From Albidovulum sp. (GTDB lineage: Bacteria > Pseudomonadota > Alphaproteobacteria > Rhodobacterales > Rhodobacteraceae), in NCBI GenBank assembly GCA_030837785.1, contig JAUQYA010000057.1:1-50679 (forward strand): 50,679 nt of DNA, written 5' to 3'. Made by a program: the position numbers and the translations under genes. The notes under the pieces were generated by a model. The model did not search any database and had not been told where the DNA came from. It saw only the letters and a program-made list of their open reading frames with translations. This document shows, one piece after another, positions 1 through 7,896 of the stretch (position 1 is the first letter of the stretch; each line of letters opens with the position of its first letter).

Positions 1-133
1 CCATGACCAGCGACATGAAGTCGAAGACCGGCCTGAGGTTTTCCTTCATCCAGTCGAAGGCCAGCTTCGACACCTTGCCGACCGGAATCTTGTGGTCGGC
101 CAGCCAGACCTTCTCGAGCCAGCTCCAGTCCAT
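1..133 (-). CDS. choW: Choline/betaine ABC transporter permease, N-terminal part
   Basis: This is the first 44 codons of a minus-strand gene that runs off the left edge. The visible protein starts MDWSWLEKVW and continues with a DHKIPVGK stretch and a FDWMKENLRPVFDF stretch, which is the usual amphipathic N-terminus of ProW/ChoW-type permeases before the first membrane segment. Such permeases form the channel of a choline or glycine betaine importer together with a ChoX binding protein and a ChoV ATPase. It lies 85 bp downstream of choX in the same direction, so it is probably the second gene of a choXWV operon. The ATP-binding gene would be beyond the window. The choline assignment rests mostly on the neighbour choX and the divergent bet genes. 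Confidence 0.8.
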   Translation of the reverse strand, partial: MDWSWLEKVWLADHKIPVGKVSKLAFDWMKENLRPVFDFMSLVM

Positions 134-218
134 CGCGCCCCTCCCTCGCTCCGGTTATATGGAAAGCGGCAACAGACGGGTCTGTTGCCGCTCGCCGGTT
201 CGCGTCACGCCGGGCCGG

Positions 219-1157
219 TCAGCCCAAGGCGCCGGTCACCGCCGCCGCCGCGTCGCCGCCGTCCTTGGTCGTCACGCCGTCGAGCCAGGGCTTGACCGCG
301 TCGGGGTTGGCGGCGAGCCAGGCTTTCGCCGCGTCCATCGGATCGGCGCCATCATTGAGGATCGCGCCCATGATCTCGTTCTCCATCGCCAGCGAGAATT
401 CGAGATTGTTGAGCAGCTTGCCTGTGTTCGGGCATTCCGCGACATAGCCCTTGCGGGTGTTGGTGTAGATCGTCGCGCCGCCCAGGTTCGGGCCGAAGTA
501 GTCGTCACCCCCCGTCAGGTAGGTCAGCTTGAAGTTGGCGTTCATCGGGTGCGGCTCCCAGGCCAGGAACACGATCGGCTTGCTGTCCGATGTCGCCTTG
601 GCGACTTCCGCCAGCATTCCCTGTTCCGAGCTTTCGACGATCTCGAACCCGTTGAGCCCGAACTTGGCATCGGCAATCACGTCCATGACCAGCCGGTTGC
701 CGTCGTTGCCCGGCTCGATGCCGTAGATCTTGCCTTCGAGTGCGTCCTTGTTGGCGGCGATCTTGGAGAAGTCATCAAGCCCGAGTGCCGCGCCCGCCTC
801 GTTGGTGGCCAGCGTGTATTTCGCGCCCTCGAGGTTGGCGCGCACCGTCTCGACCGTGCCCGCATCGCGGTAGGGGGCGATGTCGGCCTCCATCGACGGC
901 ATCCAGTTACCGAGGAACACGTCGATGTCGCCGCCGGCAAGCCCGGTGTAGGTTACTGGCACCGACAGGATCTTGGTCTCGGTCTCGTAGCCGAGCGCCT
1001 GGAGGATCGTCGTGGTGACGGCGGTCGTCGCGGTGATGTCGGTCCAGCCGACATCGGAGAAGATGATCTTGTCGCAACCCTCGGCATGGGCCGGGGCGGT
1101 GACCAGAAGCGCGGCGGTGGCCAGGAGGCCGGCGCGCAGTCCGTGGGTGAGGGTCAT
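219..1157 (-). CDS. choX: Periplasmic choline-binding protein of the ABC importer
   Basis: This is a 312-residue substrate-binding protein of the ChoX/OpuAC type. Residues 1-25 are a Sec signal peptide (hydrophobic core, AHA cleavage motif) before EGCDK. Conserved tryptophans likely to form the aromatic box around the quaternary ammonium group are W38 (DVGWTD), W85 (FLGNWMP) and W200 (FLAWEPHP). The LAWEPHPMN segment is typical of this family. The gene heads the choXW operon and is divergent from betI-betB-betA, so the imported choline would be oxidised by the neighbours. A BetI-type operator sits about 20-40 bp upstream of the start, suggesting repression by BetI when choline is absent. It could also bind acetylcholine or betaine weakly, as known ChoX proteins do. 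Confidence 0.9.
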   Translation of the reverse strand: MTLTHGLRAGLLATAALLVTAPAHAEGCDKIIFSDVGWTDITATTAVTTTILQALGYETETKILSVPVTYTGLAGGDIDVFLGNWMPSMEADIAPYRDAGTVETVRANLEGAKYTLATNEAGAALGLDDFSKIAANKDALEGKIYGIEPGNDGNRLVMDVIADAKFGLNGFEIVESSEQGMLAEVAKATSDSKPIVFLAWEPHPMNANFKLTYLTGGDDYFGPNLGGATIYTNTRKGYVAECPNTGKLLNNLEFSLAMENEIMGAILNDGADPMDAAKAWLAANPDAVKPWLDGVTTKDGGDAAAAVTGALG

Positions 1158-1175
1158 GGCTTGCTCCCTGTTTTC

Positions 1176-1194
1176 TTGATTGACGCGTCAATAA
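1176..1194. promoter_or_regulatory. Candidate BetI operator upstream of choX
   Basis: The 19-bp sequence TTGATTGACGCGTCAATAA contains a perfect 14-bp palindrome at 1179-1192. It lies just upstream of choX and recurs almost unchanged in front of betI at 1323-1341, which suggests a shared repressor. BetI is the obvious candidate because its gene is adjacent and related BetI proteins bind similar ATTGA/TCAAT dyads. Binding is inferred. Confidence 0.7.
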
Positions 1195-1322
1195 CGTGAA
1201 ATCCCGGCCCGAAGGCAAGGAAAATCTCTGCCCCCACGCCGGTAACTGCGGGGTGCGGGGCCAGCCTAGACCAAGATTTTCCTCAGGAAAAGCAGGGTTT
1301 CTGGCGGAGCGTGCAGTTTTTC

Positions 1323-1341
1323 TTGATTGACGGATCAATAA
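1323..1341. promoter_or_regulatory. Candidate BetI operator upstream of betI-betB-betA
   Basis: TTGATTGACGGATCAATAA differs at two positions from the copy at 1176-1194. The ATTGA and TCAAT half-sites are kept around a CGGA centre. It sits about 40 bp before the betI start codon, a suitable place for autoregulation. Confidence 0.7.
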
Positions 1342-1378
1342 AAAATCGGCTAGCGATGACCCGCCGGAGGGATGTGCG

Positions 1379-1960
1379 ATGCCGAAACTGGGAATGGAGC
1401 CGATTCGCAAGGCGGCGCTCGTCAAGGCGACGATCACCGAGATCGGCCGCGCCGGCTCGCTCGACGTCACGGTGAGCCAGATCGCCAAGCGCGCCGGCGT
1501 GTCCTCGGCGCTGGCGCACCACTACTTCGGCTCCAAGGAGCAGATCTTCCTCGCCGCGATGCGCCACATCCTCACGCTCTACGGCGCGGAGGTGCGCGGC
1601 GCCCTTGCCGCGGCCGAGGGGCCGCGCGGGCGGCTCAAGGCCGTCGTCCGCGCCTCCTTCGCGGCGTCGAGCTTCCGCCGCGAGGTGATCGGTGCCTGGC
1701 TGAACTTCTACGTGCTGTCGCAGACGCAGGCAGAGGCCAAGCGCCTCCTCTCGATCTACCAGGCGCGGCTCCAGTCGAACCTCGTCCACGACCTGCGTCC
1801 GCTCGTCGGCACCCGCGCCGGCGACGTCGCCCGCGGCGTCGGCGCGATGATCGACGGCGTCTACATCCGCGAGGCGCTGAAGCGCGGCGCACCGGACGGC
1901 ACCGCCGCGGCGGACCTCGTGCTCGGATACCTCGAGCGTGAACTGGAGGGGCGGGGATGA
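1379..1960 (+). CDS. betI: TetR-family choline-responsive repressor BetI
   Basis: This 193-residue TetR-family protein has an N-terminal helix-turn-helix around residues 28-52 (VSQIAKRAGVSS followed by LAHHYFGSKE), which is the BetI signature. Choline binding in BetI releases the repressor from the bet and choline-transport promoters. The start at 1379 is preceded by GGAGGG at 1366-1371. The gene is followed by betB with an ATGA overlap, so betI, betB and betA are very likely one transcript. Two near-identical dyads lie between betI and the divergent choX. The C-terminal ligand domain is all-helical and of normal length for the family. Confidence 0.93.
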   Translation: MPKLGMEPIRKAALVKATITEIGRAGSLDVTVSQIAKRAGVSSALAHHYFGSKEQIFLAAMRHILTLYGAEVRGALAAAEGPRGRLKAVVRASFAASSFRREVIGAWLNFYVLSQTQAEAKRLLSIYQARLQSNLVHDLRPLVGTRAGDVARGVGAMIDGVYIREALKRGAPDGTAAADLVLGYLERELEGRG

Positions 1961-3411
1961 GGGCACAGCCGGCCGCCAGCCATTTCATCGACGGCGCCCC
2001 GGTCGAGGACAGGGAAGGGGTGCTGATCGAGGTGATCTACCCCGCGACGGGCGAGGTGATCGCCCGGGTGCACGAGGCGACGCCCGCGATCGTCGAGCGT
2101 GCGCTGGCCAGCGCCGAACGCGCGCAGCGCGACTGGGCGCGGATGCGCCCGGTCGAACGCGGCCGCATCCTGCGCCGCGCGGCCGAGATCCTGCGCGAGC
2201 GCAACCGCGACCTCTCGGTGCTGGAGACGCTCGACACCGGCAAGCCGTTGCAGGAAACGCTGGTGGCCGATGCCGCCTCGGGCGCGGATGCGCTGGAATA
2301 TTTTGCCGGCCTCGCCCCGTCGGTGACCGGCGAAACCGTGCCGCTCGGGCGCGACTTCGTCTACACGCTGCGCGAGCCGCTCGGCCTCTGCGTCGGCATC
2401 GGCGCCTGGAACTACCCGATCCAGATCGCCTGCTGGAAGGCCGCGCCGGCGCTCGCGCTTGGCAATGCGATGGTGTTCAAGCCGTCGGAGACGACGCCGC
2501 TCTCGGCCTTGAGGCTCGCCGAAATCCTGCACGGGGCGGGGCTGCCGGCGGGGCTTTTCAACGTGGTGCAGGGACGGGCCGCGGTGGGCGCTGCGCTGGT
2601 GAGCGATCCCCGCGTCGCCAAGGTGTCGCTGACCGGATCGGTTGCCACCGGGCGGCGTGTCTATGCGATGGCGGCCGAGGGTGTGCGGCACGTGACGATG
2701 GAGCTTGGCGGCAAGTCGCCGCTGATCGTCTTCGACGACGCCGACATCGACGGCGCGGTCGGCGCGGCGATGCTGGGCAACTTCTATTCCGCCGGGCAGG
2801 TCTGTTCGAACGGCACCCGCGTCTTCGTCCAGAAGGCGGTCAAGGAAGCCTTCCTCCAGCGCCTGAAGGCGCGGACCGAAAGCATCCGCCTTGGCGATCC
2901 GCTCGACGAGGCCACGCAGATGGGCCCGCTGGCCAGCGCGGCGCAGCGCGACAAGGTGATGGGCTACATCGCCGCCGCCGGGGCCGAGGGCGCCCGGCTG
3001 GTCACCGGCGGCGCGCGGCTGGCGTCGAACCAAGGCTTCTTCGTCCAGCCCACCGTCTTTGCCGACGTGACCGACGACATGACGCTGGCGCGCGAGGAGG
3101 TGTTCGGCCCGGTGATGGCGGTCCTCGACTTCGACACCGAGGACGAGGTGATCGCCCGCGCCAATGCCACCGACTTCGGGTTGGCGGCCGGGGTCTTCAC
3201 CGCCGACCTCGCCCGCGCCCACCGCGTCGTTGCCGCGCTTCAGGCGGGAACCTGCTGGATCAACGCCTACAGCCTGACCCCAGTCGAGGCGCCCTTCGGC
3301 GGCGCCAAGATGTCCGGCGTCGGGCGCGAGAACTCGAAGGCGGCAGTCGAACACTACACCCAGGTGAAGTCGGTCTATGTCGGCCTCGGCCCGGTCGAGG
3401 CGCCCTACTGA
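1957..3411 (+). CDS. betB: Betaine aldehyde dehydrogenase
   Basis: This 484-residue NAD(P)-dependent aldehyde dehydrogenase oxidises betaine aldehyde to glycine betaine. The cofactor-binding region is near residues 150-235 (IGAWNYPIQ, KPSETTPLS, LTGSVATGR). The catalytic pair is E249 in MELGGKSP and C283 in GQVCSNGTRVF. Length and motif order match BetB. The start codon overlaps the betI stop (ATGA), indicating translational coupling, and betA follows after 30 bp. The gene is likely controlled by BetI from the shared promoter. Confidence 0.95.
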   Translation: MRAQPAASHFIDGAPVEDREGVLIEVIYPATGEVIARVHEATPAIVERALASAERAQRDWARMRPVERGRILRRAAEILRERNRDLSVLETLDTGKPLQETLVADAASGADALEYFAGLAPSVTGETVPLGRDFVYTLREPLGLCVGIGAWNYPIQIACWKAAPALALGNAMVFKPSETTPLSALRLAEILHGAGLPAGLFNVVQGRAAVGAALVSDPRVAKVSLTGSVATGRRVYAMAAEGVRHVTMELGGKSPLIVFDDADIDGAVGAAMLGNFYSAGQVCSNGTRVFVQKAVKEAFLQRLKARTESIRLGDPLDEATQMGPLASAAQRDKVMGYIAAAGAEGARLVTGGARLASNQGFFVQPTVFADVTDDMTLAREEVFGPVMAVLDFDTEDEVIARANATDFGLAAGVFTADLARAHRVVAALQAGTCWINAYSLTPVEAPFGGAKMSGVGRENSKAAVEHYTQVKSVYVGLGPVEAPY

Positions 3412-3441
3412 TCGCGGCCGCGCTGGCCAAAGGAAACGGGG

Positions 3442-5097
3442 ATGGAGATGGAAGCGGATTACGTCATTGTCGGGGCGGGGAGCGGCGGCTGCGCGATGGC
3501 CTACCGGTTGTCCGAGGCTGGCCGGTCCGTCATCGTCGTCGAACACGGCGGCAGCGACGCGGGGCCCTTCATCCAGATGCCCGGGGCGCTGTCCTATCCG
3601 ATGAACATGGGGATTTACGACTGGGGCTTCCGCACCGAGCCCGAGCCGCATCTCGGCGGCCGCACGCTCGCCACCCCGCGCGGCAAGGTGATCGGGGGGT
3701 CGTCCTCGATCAACGGCATGGTCTTCGTCCGCGGCCACGCCAGGGATTTCGACCACTGGGCCGATGCCGGCGCCAGCGGCTGGTCCTATGCCGACGTGCT
3801 GCCCTATTTCCGCCGGATGGAGACCTGGCACGGCGGCGAGCCGGGCGAATTCCGCGGCGCGAACGGGCCGCTGCATGTCACCAGGGGGCCGCGCCAGAAC
3901 CCGCTGTTCCATGCCTTCGTCGAGGCCGGCCGGCAGGCCGGCTACGAGGTGACCGACGACTACAACGGCCGCCGGCAGGAGGGTTTCGGCCCGATGGAGG
4001 CGACGATCTGGCGCGGCCGGCGCTGGTCGGCGGCCAATGCCTACCTCCGGCCGGCGCTGAAGCGGCCGGGCTGCCGGCTGGTCCGCGCCTTCGCCCGCCG
4101 GGTGGTGATCGAGGCGGGCCGCGCCGCGGGCGTCGAGGTGGAGCGCGGCGGCCGCGTCGAGGTGATCCGGGCCGGCGCCGAGGTGATCCTCGCCGCGTCC
4201 TCGATCAACACGCCGAAGCTCCTGATGCTGTCGGGTGTGGGGCCGGCGGCGCATCTGAAGGAGCACGGGATCGCCGTCGTCGCCGACCGGCCCGGGGTCG
4301 GCGCGAACCTCCAGGATCACCTCGAAATCTACATGCAATACGCCTCGCAAAAGCCTATCACACTTTACAAATACTGGAACCTTTGGGGCAAGGCCTGGGT
4401 CGGGGCGCAATGGCTGTTCACCGGCACCGGGCTCGGTGCGTCGAACCAGTTCGAAAGCGCGGCCTTCATCCGTTCCGACAAGGGCATCGACTATCCCGAC
4501 ATCCAGTATCACTTCCTGCCGATCGCCGTCCGCTACGATGGCCGGGCGATCGCCGAGGGCCACGGCTTCCAGGCCCATGTCGGGCCGATGCGGTCGAAGT
4601 CGCGCGGCGCGGTCACGTTGCGTTCGGCCGATCCGAAGGCGCCGCCGGTGATCCGTTTCAACTACATGAGCCACCCCGACGACTGGGCGGAGTTCCGCAA
4701 ATGCGTGCGCCTGACGCGCGAGATCTTCGGACAGGAGGCGTTCACCCCCTTCGTGAAACACGAGATCCAGCCGGGCCGCGGGGTCGGGACCGACGACGAG
4801 ATCGACGCCTTCCTGCGCGAGCATGTGGAAAGCGCCTATCACCCCTGCGGCACCGCCCGGATGGGCCGGCGCGATGATCCGATGGCGGTGGTCGATCCGG
4901 AGGCCCGCGTGATCGGCGTCGCGGGGCTCAGGGTGGCCGACAGTTCGGTCTTTCCCCGCATCACCAACGGCAACCTCAACGCGCCCTCGATCATGGTGGG
5001 CGAGAAGGTTGCCGACCATGTGCTGGGTCGGGGCATGCTCGCGCCGGCCAATTCCGAGCCCTGGATCAGCCCGCGCTGGAAGACGGCGCAGCGCTAG
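3442..5097 (+). CDS. betA: Choline dehydrogenase (GMC oxidoreductase)
   Basis: This 551-residue flavoprotein of the glucose-methanol-choline family performs the first step, choline to betaine aldehyde, and passes electrons to the respiratory chain. The FAD-binding GAGSGG motif is at residues 11-16. The HARDFDHWADAG region and the C-terminal YHPCGTARMG motif with the proposed catalytic H467 are present, as is the second FAD signature NGNLNAPSIMVGEK. It is the last gene of betIBA. The spacer to betB is 30 bp and contains AAAGGA ahead of the start. Length is normal for BetA. Confidence 0.95.
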   Translation: MEMEADYVIVGAGSGGCAMAYRLSEAGRSVIVVEHGGSDAGPFIQMPGALSYPMNMGIYDWGFRTEPEPHLGGRTLATPRGKVIGGSSSINGMVFVRGHARDFDHWADAGASGWSYADVLPYFRRMETWHGGEPGEFRGANGPLHVTRGPRQNPLFHAFVEAGRQAGYEVTDDYNGRRQEGFGPMEATIWRGRRWSAANAYLRPALKRPGCRLVRAFARRVVIEAGRAAGVEVERGGRVEVIRAGAEVILAASSINTPKLLMLSGVGPAAHLKEHGIAVVADRPGVGANLQDHLEIYMQYASQKPITLYKYWNLWGKAWVGAQWLFTGTGLGASNQFESAAFIRSDKGIDYPDIQYHFLPIAVRYDGRAIAEGHGFQAHVGPMRSKSRGAVTLRSADPKAPPVIRFNYMSHPDDWAEFRKCVRLTREIFGQEAFTPFVKHEIQPGRGVGTDDEIDAFLREHVESAYHPCGTARMGRRDDPMAVVDPEARVIGVAGLRVADSSVFPRITNGNLNAPSIMVGEKVADHVLGRGMLAPANSEPWISPRWKTAQR

Positions 5098-5172
5098 CCG
5101 GGTGCGGCCTCCCTTCCGGCACCGGCGGCCTTGCGGCTATTCTTCGCGCCGGCTGACGTTGTGGAGGGACCG

Positions 5173-5700
5173 ATGGACGAGCGCGTGCGAGACCTGGCCG
5201 AACGGCTTCTGCGGAAGGGCTACGACGACCTGCCGGAACGGGAACAGCGGGTCCTGCGGCGCATCGCAGCCCGCGCGGCGATTTCCCGCAACGTCAACGA
5301 GACGTTCGGCGAGGACCTGAGCGTCGGCGACCGCGTCGCCGACCGGGTTGCCGCCTTCGGCGGGTCGTGGAGCTTCATCGGCCTGTTCGCGGCGGTGATC
5401 GTCGGCTGGGTCGTCCTCAACATCTGGCTCATGGCTGATCCGGCCGATCCCTATCCCTTCGTCTTTCTCAACCTCATCCTCTCGATGGTGGCGGCGGTGC
5501 AGGCGCCGGTGATCATGATGTCGCAGAACCGCCAGGCGGCGAAGGACCGCGTGGCGGCGGCCCACGACTACGAGGTGAACCTGAAGGCGGAACTGGAGAT
5601 CATGAGCCTGCACGAGAAGGTGGACGACATCCGCATGCACCAGCTCGAGGCGCTGTTCGCGCGGCTGGAAGCCAAGATCGACGCGCTGGCGCAGCGCTGA
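5173..5700 (+). CDS. DUF1003 inner-membrane protein
   Basis: This 175-residue protein has two membrane helices, around SWSFIGLFAAVIVGWVVLNIW and the following FVFLNLILSMVAAVQAPVIMM segment, then a charged C-terminal region predicted to form a coiled coil (KAELEIMSLHEKVDDIRMHQLEALFARLEAK). This layout and the invariant MSQNRQAAKDR motif are those of DUF1003 proteins, whose role is not established. I chose the ATG at 5173 because GGAGGG stands seven bases upstream; an in-frame TTG at 5131 would add 14 residues without a ribosome site. It is a separate unit downstream of betA, and no functional tie to choline oxidation is evident. Confidence 0.85.
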   Translation: MDERVRDLAERLLRKGYDDLPEREQRVLRRIAARAAISRNVNETFGEDLSVGDRVADRVAAFGGSWSFIGLFAAVIVGWVVLNIWLMADPADPYPFVFLNLILSMVAAVQAPVIMMSQNRQAAKDRVAAAHDYEVNLKAELEIMSLHEKVDDIRMHQLEALFARLEAKIDALAQR

Positions 5701-5759
5701 CGGCGGGGGGGGGCCGTCTGCCCCCCGCGCCCCCCGAAGTGTTCGGGCAACGAAGACGC

Positions 5760-6386
5760 TCAGGTCACCAGCCGGGCCGGGATCAGGCCGCGGAGCGCGT
5801 TGCCCATGTAAAGCCGCGCGCGGGGCAGATCTTCCGCCCGGATCACCGCCTCGCGCGTCCGGCCGAGGGCCAGAAGCTCGGCGCGCAGGATGCCGGGCAG
5901 GCAGCCCGAGGCGAGCGGCGGGGTGAGAAGTCTGTCGCCGAAGTCCACGAAAAGATTTGTGATCGTGCCTTCCGCCGCCTCGCCGCGGCTGTTGACGAAG
6001 AGCGCCTCGTCGATGCCGGGGGCGAGGCCCGCGCGGGCGCGGTCATGGGGCGCGCGCTCGGTCGTCTTGTGCCGCAGGAGCGGCGCGTCGGGGTCGAGCG
6101 GTTCGGCGGCCAGCACGATGCGCCAGCCGGCCGGGTTGGGCGCAAGGGGCGCGGTCGTGACCTCGGCGTCGCCGTCGCGCCCGACCGTGAGGCGCACCCG
6201 AAGGGGCCCGGGCCCCGCGATGGTGGCGAGCGCCGCGCGCACCGCCGCCTCGTTCCAGGCGAAGCCGAGGGCCGCGGCCGAGGCGCGGGCGCGGGCGAGA
6301 TGGGCGTCGAGCCGGCGAAAGCCGGCGCCGTCCCGGCCGAAGGTTTCGATCAGCCGCGTATCGGGTCGGCAAAGCGGGCCTTCCAC
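5760..6386 (-). CDS. pabC: Class IV aminotransferase, likely aminodeoxychorismate lyase
   Basis: This protein of about 208 residues has the class IV aminotransferase fold. The probable pyridoxal-phosphate lysine is K107 in LLRHKTTERAPHD, and the cofactor-phosphate loop is EAAEGTITNLF near residues 136-146. PabC removes pyruvate from aminodeoxychorismate to give p-aminobenzoate. The start is inferred to be a GTG at 6386, which gives the expected N-terminus (RLIETFGRDG near residue 11) and overlaps the 3' end of pabB by 37 bp. Such overlap suggests coupled translation with pabB. A branched-chain aminotransferase role is less likely because of the short length and the pabB neighbour. Confidence 0.8.
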   Translation of the reverse strand: MEGPLCRPDTRLIETFGRDGAGFRRLDAHLARARASAAALGFAWNEAAVRAALATIAGPGPLRVRLTVGRDGDAEVTTAPLAPNPAGWRIVLAAEPLDPDAPLLRHKTTERAPHDRARAGLAPGIDEALFVNSRGEAAEGTITNLFVDFGDRLLTPPLASGCLPGILRAELLALGRTREAVIRAEDLPRARLYMGNALRGLIPARLVT

Positions 6387-7483
6387 AGCGCCTCCTCGTA
6401 TTCGCCCTGCGGCGTCGAATCGGCGACGATGCCGCCGCCGACGCCGAATTCGACCTCTTCCTCGCCGTGGAGCGTCAGCGTCCGGATTGCCACGCTGAAG
6501 GCGGCCGCCCCGTCCGGGCCGAGCCAGCCGATCGCGCCGCAATAGGCGCCGCGCGGGTCGGGCTCCAGCGCGCGGATGATCTCCATCGCCCGGATCTTCG
6601 GCGCGCCGGTGATCGAGCCGCAGGGATAGAGCGCGCGGAGGATCGCCGAGGGCGCCGTGCCGGGGCGCAGCAGCCCGGTGACGCGGCTGACCATCTGGTG
6701 CACCGTCACATAGGATTCGATCGCGTAGAGTTCCGGCACGCGGACCGATCCGGGGGTGCAGACCCGCGAGATGTCGTTGCGAAGAAGGTCAACGATCATA
6801 AGGTTTTCAGCACGGTTCTTTACGCTTTGCTGCAACTCGAGCCGGAGCGCCGCGTCATGCGCCGGGTTGCTGGCGCGGGGCGCGGTGCCCTTCATCGGCC
6901 GGGTCTCGATCCGGCCCGTGGCGTCGGTCGCGAAGAACAGTTCGGGCGAGCGCGAGATCAGCACCGGACACTCCGGCAGCGCCACGAAGGCGCCGTGGCC
7001 GACCGGCTGGCGGGCGGCGAGCGCGCCGTAGAGGCCGAGCGCGGGCCCCGCGCGGCGGGCGCGCATCGGCATCGTCAGGTTGGCCTGGTAGATGTCGCCG
7101 GCGCGGATCCAGGCAAGCACGCGCTCCATCGCGGCGGCGTGGTCTGCGGCGGTCCAGGATGGGGTGGCGGGACCGAGCCGGGCGGCGGCGGCCTCGGCCG
7201 CGGCGCGCGCCAGCGCCGGCCCGGCCGGGGCGGGGGCATCGTAGAGGCCGAAGGCCAGAAGCGGCAGGCGCCGCGCGGCCGGCATCAGGTCTGCAAGCCG
7301 CGGCTCGAGCGCGTATCCCGCCTCGTAGCTGAGGAAACCCGCGGCCCAGAGCCCGGCGGCCCGCGCGGTGTCGAGCGCCTCGAGCGCGGGCACAAGCCCG
7401 GCCGCCGTTTCCGCCCGGATGATCCGGCGCGGGGCGTCGAAGACGGCGGGGCGTCCGCCGGGGCCGTTCTCGATCAGGATCAT
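6350..7483 (-). CDS. pabB: Aminodeoxychorismate synthase component I
   Basis: This 377-residue chorismate-binding enzyme converts chorismate plus ammonia to 4-amino-4-deoxychorismate for folate synthesis. The chorismate-binding domain is recognisable from GDIYQANLTMPM onward through ETRPMKGTAPR, AENLMIVDLLRNDISRV and PCGSITGAPKIRAMEII. The ATG at 7483 starts MILIENGPGG and is preceded by GGCGAG; an ATG at 7513 would add ten residues. It is operonic with pabC, which overlaps its end. Together with folB and folP far to the right, this gives several folate steps in the window. Confidence 0.9.
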   Translation of the reverse strand: MILIENGPGGRPAVFDAPRRIIRAETAAGLVPALEALDTARAAGLWAAGFLSYEAGYALEPRLADLMPAARRLPLLAFGLYDAPAPAGPALARAAAEAAAARLGPATPSWTAADHAAAMERVLAWIRAGDIYQANLTMPMRARRAGPALGLYGALAARQPVGHGAFVALPECPVLISRSPELFFATDATGRIETRPMKGTAPRASNPAHDAALRLELQQSVKNRAENLMIVDLLRNDISRVCTPGSVRVPELYAIESYVTVHQMVSRVTGLLRPGTAPSAILRALYPCGSITGAPKIRAMEIIRALEPDPRGAYCGAIGWLGPDGAAAFSVAIRTLTLHGEEEVEFGVGGGIVADSTPQGEYEEALWKARFADPIRG

Positions 7484-7585
7484 CTCGCCGCCTGTGTCCG
7501 CTGCGCGCGACATAGGGCGGCGGCGCGCCCTCGGCAATCCTGCCCGCGCCGCTTTTCGCGCCGTTCGCGCCTTTGCCCTTCCACT

Positions 7586-7599
7586 TTGACCGAGGTCAA
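7586..7599. promoter_or_regulatory. FNR/FixK-type dyad (TTGAC-N4-GTCAA)
   Basis: TTGACCGAGGTCAA is a perfect dyad inside an 18-bp palindrome (CTTTGACC, GA, GGTCAAAG; 7584-7601). It matches the FNR-family pattern TTGAY-N4-RTCAA. It lies 55 bp upstream of the DUF465 gene and about 100 bp from divergent pabB. This suggests oxygen- or redox-linked control of the small protein; binding is inferred. Confidence 0.6.
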
Positions 7600-7653
7600 A
7601 GTATGGCGGCCTCGGCTGGGCCAGACAGGACCGGCAGAAGAAAGGAATGCGCA

Positions 7654-7893
7654 ATGTCGAATACCCCGCACGAACTCCACGAAGAATTCCCGGCAGAGGC
7701 CGAGAAGATCCATGCGCTCAAGGTCTCGAACACGCATTTCGCCCGGCTGGCCGACGAATACCACGAACTGAACCGCCAGGTGCACCGCGCCGAGACCGGC
7801 ATCGAGCCGGTCGACCAGTTCGCCGAGGTGGAGATGCGCAAGAAGCGCGCGGCGTTGAAGGATGAGATCTACCGGATGCTCAGCGCCGCCTGA
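7654..7893 (+). CDS. Small DUF465 (YdcH-like) coiled-coil protein
   Basis: This 79-residue acidic, helical protein has the conserved DUF465 pattern: a leading HELHEEFP, then LKVSNTHFARLADEYHELNRQVHRAE, then a RKKRAALKDEIYRML ending. The family is widespread in proteobacteria and its role is unknown. The ATG at 7654 is preceded by AGAAAGGAA. It is a single gene with its own promoter region that carries an FNR-type dyad 55 bp upstream. Its stop lies four bases from the end of convergent pccR. Confidence 0.88.
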   Translation: MSNTPHELHEEFPAEAEKIHALKVSNTHFARLADEYHELNRQVHRAETGIEPVDQFAEVEMRKKRAALKDEIYRMLSAA

Positions 7894-7896
7894 GGC

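Noticed and set aside
1861..5019. A very long antisense open frame opposite betB and betA
   Set aside because: It is the GC-rich shadow of two clear enzymes on the plus strand; its product is arginine- and histidine-rich with no family pattern.
5701..5759. Terminator between the DUF1003 gene and pabC
   Set aside because: The G-run and C-runs can pair, but no defined stem with a T-run is present.
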